From positions 1-41,625 of IMG/VR virus record IMGVR_UViG_3300042295_000781: a DNA stretch of 41,625 nt; one strand, written 5' to 3'. Of the stretch, positions 1-6,620 are shown one piece after another (position 1 is the stretch's first letter; every line of letters begins with the position of its first letter). The position numbers were made by a program, and so were the translations under genes. A model generated the notes under the pieces. That model was not told where the DNA came from. It saw nothing but the letters and a program-made list of their open reading frames with translations, and searched no databases. This DNA comes from a virus.

Positions 1-111
1 CACCATGCACCCTATGTTCAAAGGTGCTTTCGTCATTGTCATCGGTCACTTCGAGAGATAAATACACCTCGTCTGTCGGCCTTAGTTCACCTTGCGCAAT
101 TGCTTTTTGAG
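1..111. repeat. Left copy of the 111-bp identical contig end
   Basis: These 111 bases are identical to the last 111 bases of the window. The repeat lies inside a coding region, and joining the two ends restores an intact reading frame. I therefore read it as the overlap of a circular (or circularly permuted) assembly rather than a functional direct terminal repeat. Confidence 0.95.
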
Positions 112-154
112 CTTTGTCTGCGATTTCGATGAGGTGTCTAACTGTAAATATCAT
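1..154 (-). CDS. Small early protein of 86 aa, N-terminal part (split by the contig join)
   Basis: The gene starts at the ATG at 154, preceded by a strong GGGGGTGAG ribosome site that overlaps the end of the upstream gene. It reads left to base 1 and continues at base 41514, ending at 41408. The joined product is 86 residues, begins MIFTVRHLIEIADKAQKAIA and is rich in acidic residues in the middle (EVTDDNDEST). I do not recognise the family. Its place in a chain of small, overlapping early phage genes suggests an accessory, possibly host-takeover, protein. That role is inferred from position only. Confidence 0.8.
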   Translation of the reverse strand, partial: MIFTVRHLIEIADKAQKAIAQGELRPTDEVYLSLEVTDDNDESTFEHRVHG

Positions 155-157
155 TTC

Positions 158-427
158 TCACCCCCTTGCTTTTGCAATAGCGGCACTGGCGCGCTCAAAC
201 ATGCAACCGTCGCCGTCGTCGTTAAAGTTTTCTTGACGTTGGCACATGGCTAACAATTCTTCTAGCGCTCCAAGCAAATCAGGCGCGGCGGCAAATAATT
301 GAGCAAGCGCCAAGGTTTTATTAAAATCGCCGTAATTAAGTACATAGGCCACCTGAATGTCGGGGTTATCTACTTCCTGTATATACATTTCACCGTTACT
401 GCATTCGCCGTAAGTAAGCGGTATCAT
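158..427 (-). CDS. Phage early protein of 89 aa, unknown function
   Basis: The product is 89 residues with the segment AQLFAAAPDLLGALEELL, a helix of the kind (AAAPxLLxAL) repeated in many small hypothetical proteins of proteobacterial phages. The start at 427 has a good ribosome site (AGGTGAGAG). The gene sits between a small membrane peptide (431-577) and the gene crossing the contig join, all read leftward with almost no spacing. I can name no activity. A soluble helical accessory protein of the early region is the most that can be supported. Confidence 0.75.
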   Translation of the reverse strand: MIPLTYGECSNGEMYIQEVDNPDIQVAYVLNYGDFNKTLALAQLFAAAPDLLGALEELLAMCQRQENFNDDGDGCMFERASAAIAKARG

Positions 428-430
428 CTC

Positions 431-577
431 TCACCTCACCAAACAATGCGCGCCACAATGCGCCTTAGCGCCCAGCAGACTGAATATACTTCCACCGTCT
501 TCGCTCATCTTTTTCGTGATAAATACAACAACGAAGCAAAACATGATGAGCACGGCTATCAGGATCGCGTGCTTCAT
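431..577 (-). CDS. Small single-span membrane peptide, 48 aa
   Basis: ATG at 577 overlaps the TGA of the upstream gene (ATGA) and has an AGGA ribosome site six bases upstream. The first 20 residues (MKHAILIAVLIMFCFVVVFI) form an N-terminal membrane span or uncleaved signal anchor. They are followed by TKK and a polar tail with two cysteines near the end. I recognise no family. Small membrane peptides in early phage operons often act on the host envelope or in exclusion, but that is inference. The start context and coupling make it a likely real gene. Confidence 0.65.
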   Translation of the reverse strand: MKHAILIAVLIMFCFVVVFITKKMSEDGGSIFSLLGAKAHCGAHCLVR

Positions 578-804
578 TTTATTTCCTGCATCTTGCGTGC
601 GCGCTCGAGGCGCAGAAAACTCAACTGTAGGCCGATGATCCTGCGCTGGCGTTCCAGGTCAGCAATGGTGTAGTCTAGCGCTTCCAGTTCGACCTTGGCG
701 TCTTCGGGCGCAAAAAAAGCAATGGCGTTTTGCCATGCGCGCTTGAATTTTGACGCTGGAAAATAGCATTCTATAAAGTCGCGCAAGTCTTGTTTGATGC
801 TCAT
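574..804 (-). CDS. Small helical protein, 76 aa, unknown function
   Basis: I place the start at the ATG at 804 (MSIKQDLRDFIECYF). It has GAGG five bases upstream and overlaps the stop of the 41-residue peptide upstream in an ATGA. A longer reading back to 906 would run over that peptide in another frame and lacks its own ribosome site. The product has a C-terminal helix rich in Glu, Arg and Leu (LDYTIADLERQRRIIGLQL), which looks like a short coiled coil. The next gene (431-577) again overlaps by four bases. No family recognised. Confidence 0.65.
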   Translation of the reverse strand: MSIKQDLRDFIECYFPASKFKRAWQNAIAFFAPEDAKVELEALDYTIADLERQRRIIGLQLSFLRLERARKMQEIK

Positions 805-926
805 AAGTACCTCACGCACTGAAATATCGCTTGCGCCTGCTCGGGCGACATCACGAATGTCATATACATCAGCAGGCCGAACTGGCTTGCTGCAATCGTC
901 CACCACATCAATTCTTTCATGTTCAT
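801..926 (-). CDS. Very small membrane peptide, 41 aa
   Basis: The frame from the ATG at 926 encodes 41 residues, starting MNMKELMWWTIAASQFGLLM, with a hydrophobic stretch from about residue 6 to 26. A ribosome site AAGGA lies upstream, and the TGA overlaps the ATG of the following gene in an ATGA. These linked signals, more than its length, support it. No homologue is known to me. It would sit in the inner membrane. Confidence 0.55.
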   Translation of the reverse strand: MNMKELMWWTIAASQFGLLMYMTFVMSPEQAQAIFQCVRYL

Positions 927-936
927 TTCATTCCTT

Positions 937-1146
937 TCAAGCGGGCGGCTCTAGGCGAGCATCCCAATTATTTGCAAAACTGAATGGCAAGCGTCCGTAA
1001 ATTTTGGCCAGCTTGCGCTCTGTTTGGCTCAGCTCGCACTGGACTGGCTGAATCCTGGCTTTCGGTGCCGCCTTGGAAACTACTGGCACGACTACTGGCG
1101 CGGCCGGTTTGGCTGTCTTAACGGGCTTGCCCATCATGTAAATCAT
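937..1146 (-). CDS. Small proline/alanine-rich protein, 69 aa
   Basis: The start is taken at the ATG at 1146 (MIYMMGKPVKTAKPA), which has GGGGTG four bases upstream. The earlier possible start at 1179 lies inside the upstream gene. Residues 6-30 form a Lys/Pro/Ala/Val-rich low-complexity segment, and the C-terminal half (QTERKLAKIYGRLPFSFANN) is more ordered. The gene overlaps the end of the 48-residue gene upstream by 29 bases in another frame. Family unknown. Confidence 0.55.
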   Translation of the reverse strand: MIYMMGKPVKTAKPAAPVVVPVVSKAAPKARIQPVQCELSQTERKLAKIYGRLPFSFANNWDARLEPPA

Positions 1147-1264
1147 AGTCACCCCATCCAGCAGCATTAACAAAATCATCGAATGTAATATCGACGGGCT
1201 TGTCTTCTAGAATGATCAATTGTGCTGTTTGATGGGCACTATTGACGAGTAATAATTCACTCAT
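1118..1264 (-). CDS. Small acidic protein, 48 aa
   Basis: A reading frame from the ATG at 1264 gives 48 residues: MSELLLVNSAHQTAQLIILE, then a short acidic domain containing ITFDDFVNAAGWGDYDLHDG. The ribosome site (GAGACAAG) is weak. Hydrophobic and polar residues alternate in the first half, as expected for a folded beta/alpha fragment. It fills an otherwise empty interval in the operon and its 3' end is overlapped by the next gene. Function unknown; moderate confidence that it is translated. Confidence 0.45.
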   Translation of the reverse strand: MSELLLVNSAHQTAQLIILEDKPVDITFDDFVNAAGWGDYDLHDGQAR

Positions 1265-1284
1265 ACTTGTCTCAATTCTTGAAT

Positions 1285-1464
1285 TTATAAATAGCCAAGA
1301 CCAGAGGCTATAGGGCTCAACGTTGGTATCGCTCCAATTTTGGCCAGCTCACGCAGCTTTGGCGTGGCCTTGATACGCTTACCGGGTGGAGTGTAATTCG
1401 CGCCATTTTCCCGAACGGCAACAAAACCAAAACTATGTTTAGTCGTTTCGTAGTATGTATTCAT
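1285..1464 (-). CDS. Small basic protein, 59 aa
   Basis: ATG at 1464 with a near-ideal ribosome site (CAGGAGAATAAA). The product begins MNTYYETTKHSFGFVAVREN and continues with a basic PPGKRIKATPKLRELAK segment. It is the first of the very small genes after the gene at 1513-1854. No family recognised. The strong start context makes expression likely. Confidence 0.6.
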   Translation of the reverse strand: MNTYYETTKHSFGFVAVRENGANYTPPGKRIKATPKLRELAKIGAIPTLSPIASGLGYL

Positions 1465-1512
1465 TTTATTCTCCTGTAGGGGCTTGCGCCCCTGTTTTCT
1501 ATTTACCGCTAA

Positions 1513-1854
1513 TCATTCCGCTTCGTCTGCCACTTCAATAAGTGACATCTGGCAATACATGCGATCCCCAAATTCATCGACATAGCAATCTGACATGCCA
1601 TCAAAATAATCAAGTCCAGCGTTTTTTAGTATCTGATTGCCGCCGAATTTTTCCAAAATGTAGCTCGAATCTTTTATGTCAGCGTGAGGGCTTGGAAAGG
1701 CAAGGTTTTGTAATTCGACCGTGTACACCAAGCCGACAGCCGCTCTATTGCTATTGGCGCTTTCTTCTACAGACCACTTGCCCGGTCCAGTTTCGCCGCT
1801 GTAAGACTTGATTGCTTCGGATAATGCTTTTACTGCTTCGGCTCTTGTCATCAT
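1513..1854 (-). CDS. Early protein of 113 aa, unknown function
   Basis: The start is chosen at the ATG at 1854 (MTRAEAVKALSEAIKSY) because AAGGAG lies seven bases upstream. The frame is open to 1896, where an ATG would sit exactly at the expected transcription start of the promoter at 1904-1932. A longer, leaderless form is therefore possible. The protein starts with a helical segment, and the rest alternates beta-like and acidic segments (YVDEFGDRMYCQMSLIEVAD). It has its own promoter and an overlapping palindromic operator, unlike its neighbours. Family not recognised. Confidence 0.7.
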   Translation of the reverse strand: MMTRAEAVKALSEAIKSYSGETGPGKWSVEESANSNRAAVGLVYTVELQNLAFPSPHADIKDSSYILEKFGGNQILKNAGLDYFDGMSDCYVDEFGDRMYCQMSLIEVADEAE

Positions 1855-1903
1855 TTTCATTCTCCTTGGTGTAGGATTAGCTTTATTGCTATCCATGTAG
1901 ATA

Positions 1904-1932
1904 ACTATACGCCTATTTATTTACGTTGTAAA
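1904..1932 (-). promoter_or_regulatory. Leftward sigma70-type promoter overlapped by a TTACGTTGTAA palindrome
   Basis: On the minus strand the -35 is TTTACA (1927-1932), the spacer is 17 bp and the -10 is TATAGT (1904-1909). The -35 lies within a perfect palindrome TTAC-GTT-GTAA (1921-1931), so a protein bound there would block RNA polymerase. The promoter drives the gene at 1513-1854 and the small genes after it. Confidence 0.65.
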
Positions 1933-1954
1933 TAGTATTTTATAGGGGTTTACC

Positions 1955-2191
1955 CTAGTTATTCTTCCAAACAACGGAAACCACTCGCGCAAGCTCTAAA
2001 TAAGCGGCCTGGCCGCGCCTTTTCTGCACCTCCACCATGTAGGCTCTTCTTTGCTCCAGTGTAGGCATGGCGGCAACCTGCCTAGCTTCGCACTCAAGCC
2101 GCCAGTCTGGGCAATAGCTGCACACCTTCCTGCCGTTGATCAGGGTCACCATGGGGTCGGTCTCGCACCGCTGGCAGCCGAGGCAGGTCAT
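1955..2191 (-). CDS. Small cysteine-cluster (zinc-binding) protein, 78 aa
   Basis: The N-terminal part carries CLGCQRC (residues 3-9) and CSYC (residues 24-27), a spacing that fits one zinc ribbon or knuckle. The C-terminal half is helical and basic. The ATG at 2191 overlaps the stop of the helicase gene by four bases, so it is probably translated with the helicase and may assist it. No enzyme motif is visible. Confidence 0.7.
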   Translation of the reverse strand: MTCLGCQRCETDPMVTLINGRKVCSYCPDWRLECEARQVAAMPTLEQRRAYMVEVQKRRGQAAYLELARVVSVVWKNN

Positions 2192-3660
2192 GCCCGCGCC
2201 CCATACTTCGCCATCCGCGCACGCAACACGTGGCGCGCCCAGGCTTCGGGCTGTTTCATCCCGCGCGAGCGGCCTACGGCGATCAGGTCATCGAGCGTCT
2301 TTGCGCCACCCTGCTCGGCGCGTTTCTGGCGGCGCAGTGCTTCTAGCTGATCGCCAGTGATCTCGATCAGGTTGCCTTCGGTGCTCTCAACCACGCGCTC
2401 TTTGACTGGATACACGTGATCGCAAGTCGGGCACCGTGGCGCGGGTAGGTGCACCGTGAAACACTTCGGGCAGGTGGCCACGCGGTCGACGCCAGGCTCA
2501 TCATTGTCGTTGGCCGCGCGGCGGCGGCGCTGCACACCATCGAGTGACCAGTCGCGGTCTTCGTCCGGAAGACCATGCCGTACCACTGCGCCAACGTGGT
2601 CGAGAATGATCGCGCATTCTTTGCCGGGGAATGTGCGAAGCGCTCTGCCGACTTGCTGTAGATACAGGCTCAGGCTCTCGGTAGGGCGCAGTAAGATAGC
2701 GACTTCAATCGCTGGCAGATCGAAGCCTTCGCTCACTATGTCGCATGACGACAACACCAGCGTTTCGCCGGATTCAAACCTGGCGATGGTTTTCTCGCGC
2801 TCGGCTGCGTCCATCTTCCCATCGAGAAATTCAGACGCTATTCCAGCTTGGCGAAACTCGGCTGCAACGTGCTCGGCGTGGCTGACCGATACGCAGAAAG
2901 CGACAGCTCGCTTGCCGGTCGCCAAGCGTTTGTAATGCGCCACGGCGTCACCCGTGATGGTCGGCTTATCGACAGCGACGGCCAGTTGATCCTTGGCGTA
3001 ATCGCCTGCCCTGGTGCGCACCCCAGACAGGTCAAGCGCATTCGGCGGCGCAAATATCCGGTACGGCGACAGGAAGCCGCTGTCGATTAGCTCGCGCATC
3101 GATGGACCCGTCACGATCTCATCGGCGAAGCCTCCGGCTCCCAGCCCCAAGCCTTTGCCGTCCAGGCGGCATGGGGTGGCTGTGACAGGTAGCAGCTTGG
3201 CCGCCGGGTAGGCGCTCACCACGCGACCCCACGTGCTGTCCATCGTCAGGTGGTGGGCTTCATCGACTACGATCAGGTCAGGCGGCGGCAGGTCGTCTAG
3301 GCGTTTGACTAAGGTCTGGACGCTGGCGACATAAACCCTCGCATTCCGGTGCGTGTAGGTTTTCCCGTGCGCCTTGAACTGGGCAACCTGCGCCTGCCTG
3401 ACTACTGAACCGGGCGCGACGATCTGGTGCTGAGTACCGAATCTGGCCAGCGTAGCGGCGATCTGCTTCACCAGCTCGGCGCGATGCGCCACCAGGTAAA
3501 CGCACCTGCCCTTGGCAGCAGCGCCATGGGTGACGTAGCCGAATATCGTTGTTTTTCCGCCACCAGTTGGCAACACCAGCAATGGCGTTCTGCGCCCGGA
3601 AGCATAGGCAGCCCGAAGCTCATCGACGGCGGTCGATTGATATGGTCGTAGTTCGATCAT
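2188..3660 (-). CDS. SF2 (DEAH-type) DNA helicase, 490 aa
   Basis: ATP-dependent superfamily 2 helicase/translocase of the type I restriction (Res/UvrB-like) subgroup common in phages. Visible motifs: a Q-motif-like start (LRPYQ), Walker A PTGGGKT at residues 31-37, DEAH at 133-136, motif III TATP at 160-163, and motif VI QQVGRALR in the second RecA-like domain. A C-terminal zinc finger follows, with two CPxC pairs around residues 395-415. The gene abuts the stop of the DUF4406 gene and overlaps the small cysteine-rich gene downstream. It most likely remodels DNA during replication or recombination; which one cannot be told from sequence. Confidence 0.93.
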   Translation of the reverse strand: MIELRPYQSTAVDELRAAYASGRRTPLLVLPTGGGKTTIFGYVTHGAAAKGRCVYLVAHRAELVKQIAATLARFGTQHQIVAPGSVVRQAQVAQFKAHGKTYTHRNARVYVASVQTLVKRLDDLPPPDLIVVDEAHHLTMDSTWGRVVSAYPAAKLLPVTATPCRLDGKGLGLGAGGFADEIVTGPSMRELIDSGFLSPYRIFAPPNALDLSGVRTRAGDYAKDQLAVAVDKPTITGDAVAHYKRLATGKRAVAFCVSVSHAEHVAAEFRQAGIASEFLDGKMDAAEREKTIARFESGETLVLSSCDIVSEGFDLPAIEVAILLRPTESLSLYLQQVGRALRTFPGKECAIILDHVGAVVRHGLPDEDRDWSLDGVQRRRRAANDNDEPGVDRVATCPKCFTVHLPAPRCPTCDHVYPVKERVVESTEGNLIEITGDQLEALRRQKRAEQGGAKTLDDLIAVGRSRGMKQPEAWARHVLRARMAKYGARA

Positions 3661-3957
3661 TTATTCAGAGGCTTCATAGATCACGTCAAAGCCCAGCTCG
3701 ACGGCGATCTTCCACTCCAGCATCGCACCGCGAGACTTTGACCAGCCAGGCAGCATCAGTATTGCGTCACACGTCAACAGCATCGCGATGTCACGGCGCA
3801 TGTGATGCTCCCAAGGCGCATCTGCGCGAAGCCCGTTTTCGGTCGGGTTGGTGACGTTATAGCCCTGCGCCCGAAGTCGGGCGGCGGTGTCGTTGAATAG
3901 CGGCCAGTTATACGCTGGCAGACCGGACATAGGTCCAGCGATATAGACTCGTCTCAT
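3661..3957 (-). CDS. DUF4406 / nucleoside 2-deoxyribosyltransferase-like protein, 98 aa
   Basis: The start MRRVYIAGPMSGLPAYNWPL, with its IAGPM(S/T)G signature, is characteristic of DUF4406, which shares the fold of nucleoside 2-deoxyribosyltransferases. A later segment (AILMLPGWSKSRGAMLEWKI) matches the conserved ligand-binding part of that fold. In phages these proteins are thought to act on nucleotides, but a reaction has not been shown for this group as far as I know. It lies between the ribbon-helix-helix regulator (one-base overlap, TAATG) and the helicase (directly adjacent). Confidence 0.88.
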   Translation of the reverse strand: MRRVYIAGPMSGLPAYNWPLFNDTAARLRAQGYNVTNPTENGLRADAPWEHHMRRDIAMLLTCDAILMLPGWSKSRGAMLEWKIAVELGFDVIYEASE

Positions 3958-4109
3958 TATTTTCCTTCCAGTGCTTTGATAATGAATTGCCGAATGACTT
4001 GGCTGCGATCCACGCGCAGGCTCAACCGCTTCGACTGCTCAGCGGCAATGGCGTCAATCTTTTTGACAAGATCGGCAGGCATTCGCAAAGTGATGCTTCG
4101 GTTAGTCAT
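3957..4109 (-). CDS. Ribbon-helix-helix (CopG/Arc-type) transcriptional regulator, 50 aa
   Basis: The start is at the ATG at 4109, which has AAAGGA five bases upstream. The product starts MTNRSITLRMPADLVKKIDA: a short beta strand with alternating Thr/Leu/Met residues followed by a helix. A second helix (VDRSQVIRQFIIKAL) completes the CopG/Arc ribbon-helix-helix fold. Such dimers bind repeated operator half-sites through the strand. Directly upstream lie three CACAATGT-like repeats at exactly 10-bp spacing across two divergent promoters, the likely operator. It probably represses its own operon and the rightward recombination operon. Confidence 0.85.
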   Translation of the reverse strand: MTNRSITLRMPADLVKKIDAIAAEQSKRLSLRVDRSQVIRQFIIKALEGK

Positions 4110-4133
4110 GTAAATCCTTTCCCAATAGACAAG

Positions 4134-4188
4134 ATAATACAATGTGCCACAATGTACCACAATGTAAGAATATATGCTATATTGTCAA
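4134..4188. promoter_or_regulatory. Divergent early promoters with three 10-bp-spaced ACAATGT operator repeats
   Basis: ACAATGT occurs at 4139-4145, 4149-4155 and 4159-4165, one helical turn apart. Leftward: TTGTGG (4157-4162), 17 bp, TATTAT (4134-4139); a second option is TTGACA (4183-4188), 16 bp, TACATT (4161-4166). Rightward: an extended -10, TGC-TATATT, ending at 4183. The repeats cover or flank all of these, as expected for an operator of the adjacent ribbon-helix-helix protein. Confidence 0.6.
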
Positions 4189-4226
4189 AGCGCTGTACTG
4201 AAGCGCATCAACCAACAAGGAGCTCT

Positions 4227-5078
4227 ATGATTAAAGATCTACCTAATGCTGAATACCACGATCATCCGGCAATCGGCTCTAGCGGCCTCAAGCTGCTACA
4301 ACGTTCACCCCTGCACTACTGGTCTCGGTATCTCGACCCAGACCGTGAGCGCGAGCAACCCACGCCAGCCAAGAAGCAGGGCACGGCCTGGCATTGCGCC
4401 ATATTTGAACCTGACCAATTCACCGAGCGATATGTTCAGGTGCCGGAAGGCCTTGATCGGCGCACCAAGGAAGGAAAAGCCCTCTGGGCAGAATTGGAAG
4501 CGAGCGGACTGGAACCGCTCAGCGCGTCCACCTGGGAACAGCTCAGGCGTATGCGCGAAGCATCGCGCAGCAACCCGATCAGCCGGGTGCTATTCGGCGA
4601 TGGCGTAAGCGCAGTCTGCGAAGCCTCGATGTTCTGGGTGGATTCAGACACTGGCGCAAACTGCAAGATGCGCCCGGACTTTATGGTCGCACCATGCGAG
4701 ATGTTTCCGCATGGGCTAATCGCTGACGGCAAGACCTGCCTCGATGCCAGCCCGGAAGGTTTTGCCAAGTTCGTCTGGAACTATGACGCGCACCTGCAAT
4801 CGGCCTGGTACTGCGACGGCTTCCAAAAAGTGCACGGCACAAGCCAGCCGCCCACGTTTATCTGGCTGGCGCAGGAAAAAGATGCACCGTTTGCGAGCGC
4901 GTATTACAGCGCTAGTGAAGACTTACTCGCATACGGTCGCAAGACCTACAAGAGTTTGCTTGCGATTTACAAGAATTGCGTAGCGAGCAACACTTGGCCT
5001 GGGTATCCGTCCGAAGTCAAACCGCTGACACTGCCGACTTGGGCAGAAAAGCAGGTTTCCGAAGCAATTGATAATTAA
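4227..5078 (+). CDS. RecE-like 5'-3' exonuclease (PD-(D/E)XK, DUF3799 type), 283 aa
   Basis: Predicted double-strand-specific exonuclease that resects DNA ends for single-strand annealing. The N-terminal part (YHDHPAIGSSGLKLL...SPLHYW) and the later MRPDFM, ADGKT and YDAHLQSAWY segments match the RecE/exonuclease VIII C-terminal nuclease family. The Asp of RPDF and the Asp and Lys of DGK give the PD-(D/E)XK active site, and QSAWY is the trailing Q-x3-Y motif. The start is the ATG at 4227 with AAGGAG five bases upstream. It is first in the rightward recombination operon, followed by an ATPase and an SSB. Confidence 0.88.
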   Translation: MIKDLPNAEYHDHPAIGSSGLKLLQRSPLHYWSRYLDPDREREQPTPAKKQGTAWHCAIFEPDQFTERYVQVPEGLDRRTKEGKALWAELEASGLEPLSASTWEQLRRMREASRSNPISRVLFGDGVSAVCEASMFWVDSDTGANCKMRPDFMVAPCEMFPHGLIADGKTCLDASPEGFAKFVWNYDAHLQSAWYCDGFQKVHGTSQPPTFIWLAQEKDAPFASAYYSASEDLLAYGRKTYKSLLAIYKNCVASNTWPGYPSEVKPLTLPTWAEKQVSEAIDN

Positions 5079-5087
5079 GGGGTGATT

Positions 5088-6050
5088 ATGTTTGAGATTA
5101 AGACCGCAGAGCGCCAAGGCGCTCGATTACTGATTCAACTCTCTGGCGTGTCCGGTTCTGGCAAGACCTATACAGCCCTCCAGCTCGCGTATGGCTTGGC
5201 CAACAATGACGCCAGCAAGATCGTGCTCATTGACACTGAAAACCGCCGGGGAAGCCTTTACGCAAATGCACTTCCCCAGCCGTTCCGTGTGATCGACTTC
5301 TACGCACCATTCAGCCCTGAGCGCTACATCGCCGCGATTGATGCGGCCTGCAAGGCTGGCGCCGAGGTGATCGTCATCGACTCGGTGACGCATGAATGGG
5401 AATCGGAAGGTGGCTGCGAGTGGATCGCCACCAATACCAGTGGCCGCATCGCAGATTGGAAAACCGCCAAGCGCGAGCATAAGCGATTCATGACGCACAT
5501 GCTGCAATCGCCTGCGCACGTGATCGCCTGCACCCGTGCCCGTGAGAAGGTGGATTTTTCCGATCCGAAGAATCCGCGCCCCCTGGGTATCCAGCCGATT
5601 CAAGAGAAAAACTTCTCATTCGAGGCCACGGTCTCGCTAATGATGCACGATCAAGGGCGCAGGCAGGACGTGCTGAAATGCCCAGCCGAACTGCATGACG
5701 TGCTCGGTCGTGGTGCGGATTATGTGACTTCAGAGGATGGCGTATCGCTTCGGCGCTGGGTAGATGGCGGCAAGGCGATCAATCCGAAGGTCGAGCACGC
5801 CAGAGGGATGCTTCTCAATGCCGCAGAAGGTGGCGTCGATGCCCTACGCTCAGCCTGGGAAGCGACGCCGAAGGCGATTCAGAAAGCGCTCGGCAAAGCG
5901 TTTATCGAATCCGCCAAGGCCAGTGCGGCCAGCTTCGACAAGCTCAAGCAAGGCGCACAGCAGCAGCAGCAAGACCCGGCACTGTCTGCACTCAACGCAG
6001 CCGCAGCAGCAACACCGCCGGCGCAAGACAACACCGATGACGTTTTTTAA
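5088..6050 (+). CDS. Sak4/RecA-like AAA ATPase, probable single-strand annealing recombinase, 320 aa
   Basis: The Walker A motif GVSGSGKT lies near residue 20 and Walker B is VIVIDS near residue 95, in a RecA-like core of the AAA_24/Sak4 kind found next to phage exonucleases and SSBs. The C-terminal part is a Gln/Ala-rich linker that includes five Gln residues in a row and ends in NTDDVF. That tail resembles the acidic-aromatic tip of SSB proteins. The start is taken at the ATG at 5088, with AAGGGG upstream; a GTG at 5082 is less likely. Likely role: pairing or annealing DNA together with the exonuclease upstream. Confidence 0.85.
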   Translation: MFEIKTAERQGARLLIQLSGVSGSGKTYTALQLAYGLANNDASKIVLIDTENRRGSLYANALPQPFRVIDFYAPFSPERYIAAIDAACKAGAEVIVIDSVTHEWESEGGCEWIATNTSGRIADWKTAKREHKRFMTHMLQSPAHVIACTRAREKVDFSDPKNPRPLGIQPIQEKNFSFEATVSLMMHDQGRRQDVLKCPAELHDVLGRGADYVTSEDGVSLRRWVDGGKAINPKVEHARGMLLNAAEGGVDALRSAWEATPKAIQKALGKAFIESAKASAASFDKLKQGAQQQQQDPALSALNAAAAATPPAQDNTDDVF

Positions 6051-6070
6051 CAACACTTTGAAAGGTAATC

Positions 6071-6367
6071 ATGGCTTCCAAGAAACTTTATGACCTCGCC
6101 GTCAAAACCGGCGAATATCAAGACCGCGCATCAGGCCAGACCAAAGGCCGGTGGCAGAATGTCGGCGCAGTGATGCAGTCTGATGACGGCAACAAATTCA
6201 TAATGCTGGCGCGCTGGTTCAATCCGGCGGGCGTTCCAGACCTGAGCGGGAAGGGTGGGGAATCTATCCTGGTGTCGATGTTCAAGCCGCAAGACCAGCA
6301 GCAGGCGGCTGCACCAGTCGCCCCGGTGGCCAAGCCCCAAGCCATCGATGACGACATACCGTTTTAA
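6071..6367 (+). CDS. Single-stranded DNA-binding protein, phage type, 98 aa
   Basis: A short OB-fold-like protein (KKLYDLAVKTGEY...GRWQNVGAVM...KFIMLARWFNPAGV) with a Gln/Ala/Pro linker and the terminal sequence AIDDDIPF. That ending is the acidic-hydrophobic tip by which SSBs recruit partner enzymes. AAAGG lies seven bases before the ATG. It is shorter than bacterial SSB (about 170 aa), as is usual in phages. It follows the Sak4-like ATPase and probably protects and presents single strands made by the exonuclease. Confidence 0.85.
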   Translation: MASKKLYDLAVKTGEYQDRASGQTKGRWQNVGAVMQSDDGNKFIMLARWFNPAGVPDLSGKGGESILVSMFKPQDQQQAAAPVAPVAKPQAIDDDIPF

Positions 6368-6387
6368 TACGTTGAAAATCTTACTGG

Positions 6388-6427
6388 CAGTTTTCAGACG
6401 GTTAAAACCTTTACGTCTTGAAAACTG
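6388..6427. repeat. Imperfect inverted repeat after the SSB gene
   Basis: CAGTTTTCAGACG (6388-6400) pairs with CGTCTTGAAAACTG (6414-6427) with one bulged base and a 13-base loop. Only TTTG follows on the plus strand, so it would be a weak terminator. It could also be an operator or an mRNA-stabilising stem. Confidence 0.5.
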
Positions 6428-6444
6428 TTTGTAAGCGCACCAGT

Positions 6445-6456
6445 CTGCCCGGGCAG
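6445..6456. repeat. 12-bp perfect palindrome CTGCCCGGGCAG
   Basis: A perfect palindrome 21 bp upstream of the GTG start of the small HTH gene at 6478. Its position suggests an operator or a short stem in the leader. There is no direct evidence for either. Confidence 0.4.
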
Positions 6457-6477
6457 CTCATAAACAGGGAGGTATAA

Positions 6478-6609
6478 GTGACTGCACCGGAGCTGTTAGA
6501 CCTACAGCGAAGGCTCGGATTGTCTGACAACAAGATGGCCGACGCTTTAGGTATCACAAGGCAGACGTGGCGACAAATACGCCGACTGGAAAAAAAAGAC
6601 CCCGGCTGA
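6478..6609 (+). CDS. Mini helix-turn-helix peptide, 43 aa
   Basis: GTG start at 6478 with an excellent ribosome site (AGGGAGG). The product is 43 residues, and the stretch GLSDNKMADALGITRQTWRQ is a typical Cro/XRE helix-turn-helix with a conserved Ala and the Gly-Ile turn. It is little more than the DNA-binding unit. Its stop codon is the first base triplet of the loop of the terminator hairpin for the opposite strand. It may be a Cro-like regulator of the rightward operon or bind the palindrome just upstream; both are inference. Confidence 0.65.
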   Translation: MTAPELLDLQRRLGLSDNKMADALGITRQTWRQIRRLEKKDPG

Positions 6610-6620
6610 TTAGGCCGGGG
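6590..6620 (-). terminator. Rho-independent terminator ending the late leftward operon
   Basis: On the minus strand the stem GCCGGGG/CCCCGGC forms, using 6614-6620 and 6600-6606 with a 7-base loop, and is followed by GT/C and eight T residues (6590-6597). It lies just past the Rz gene and inside the 3' end of the convergent HTH gene. Confidence 0.85.

Noticed and set aside
1-111. Direct terminal repeat as a packaging signal
   Set aside because: Short, located in the middle of a gene, and the joined gene is intact; assembly overlap explains it better.
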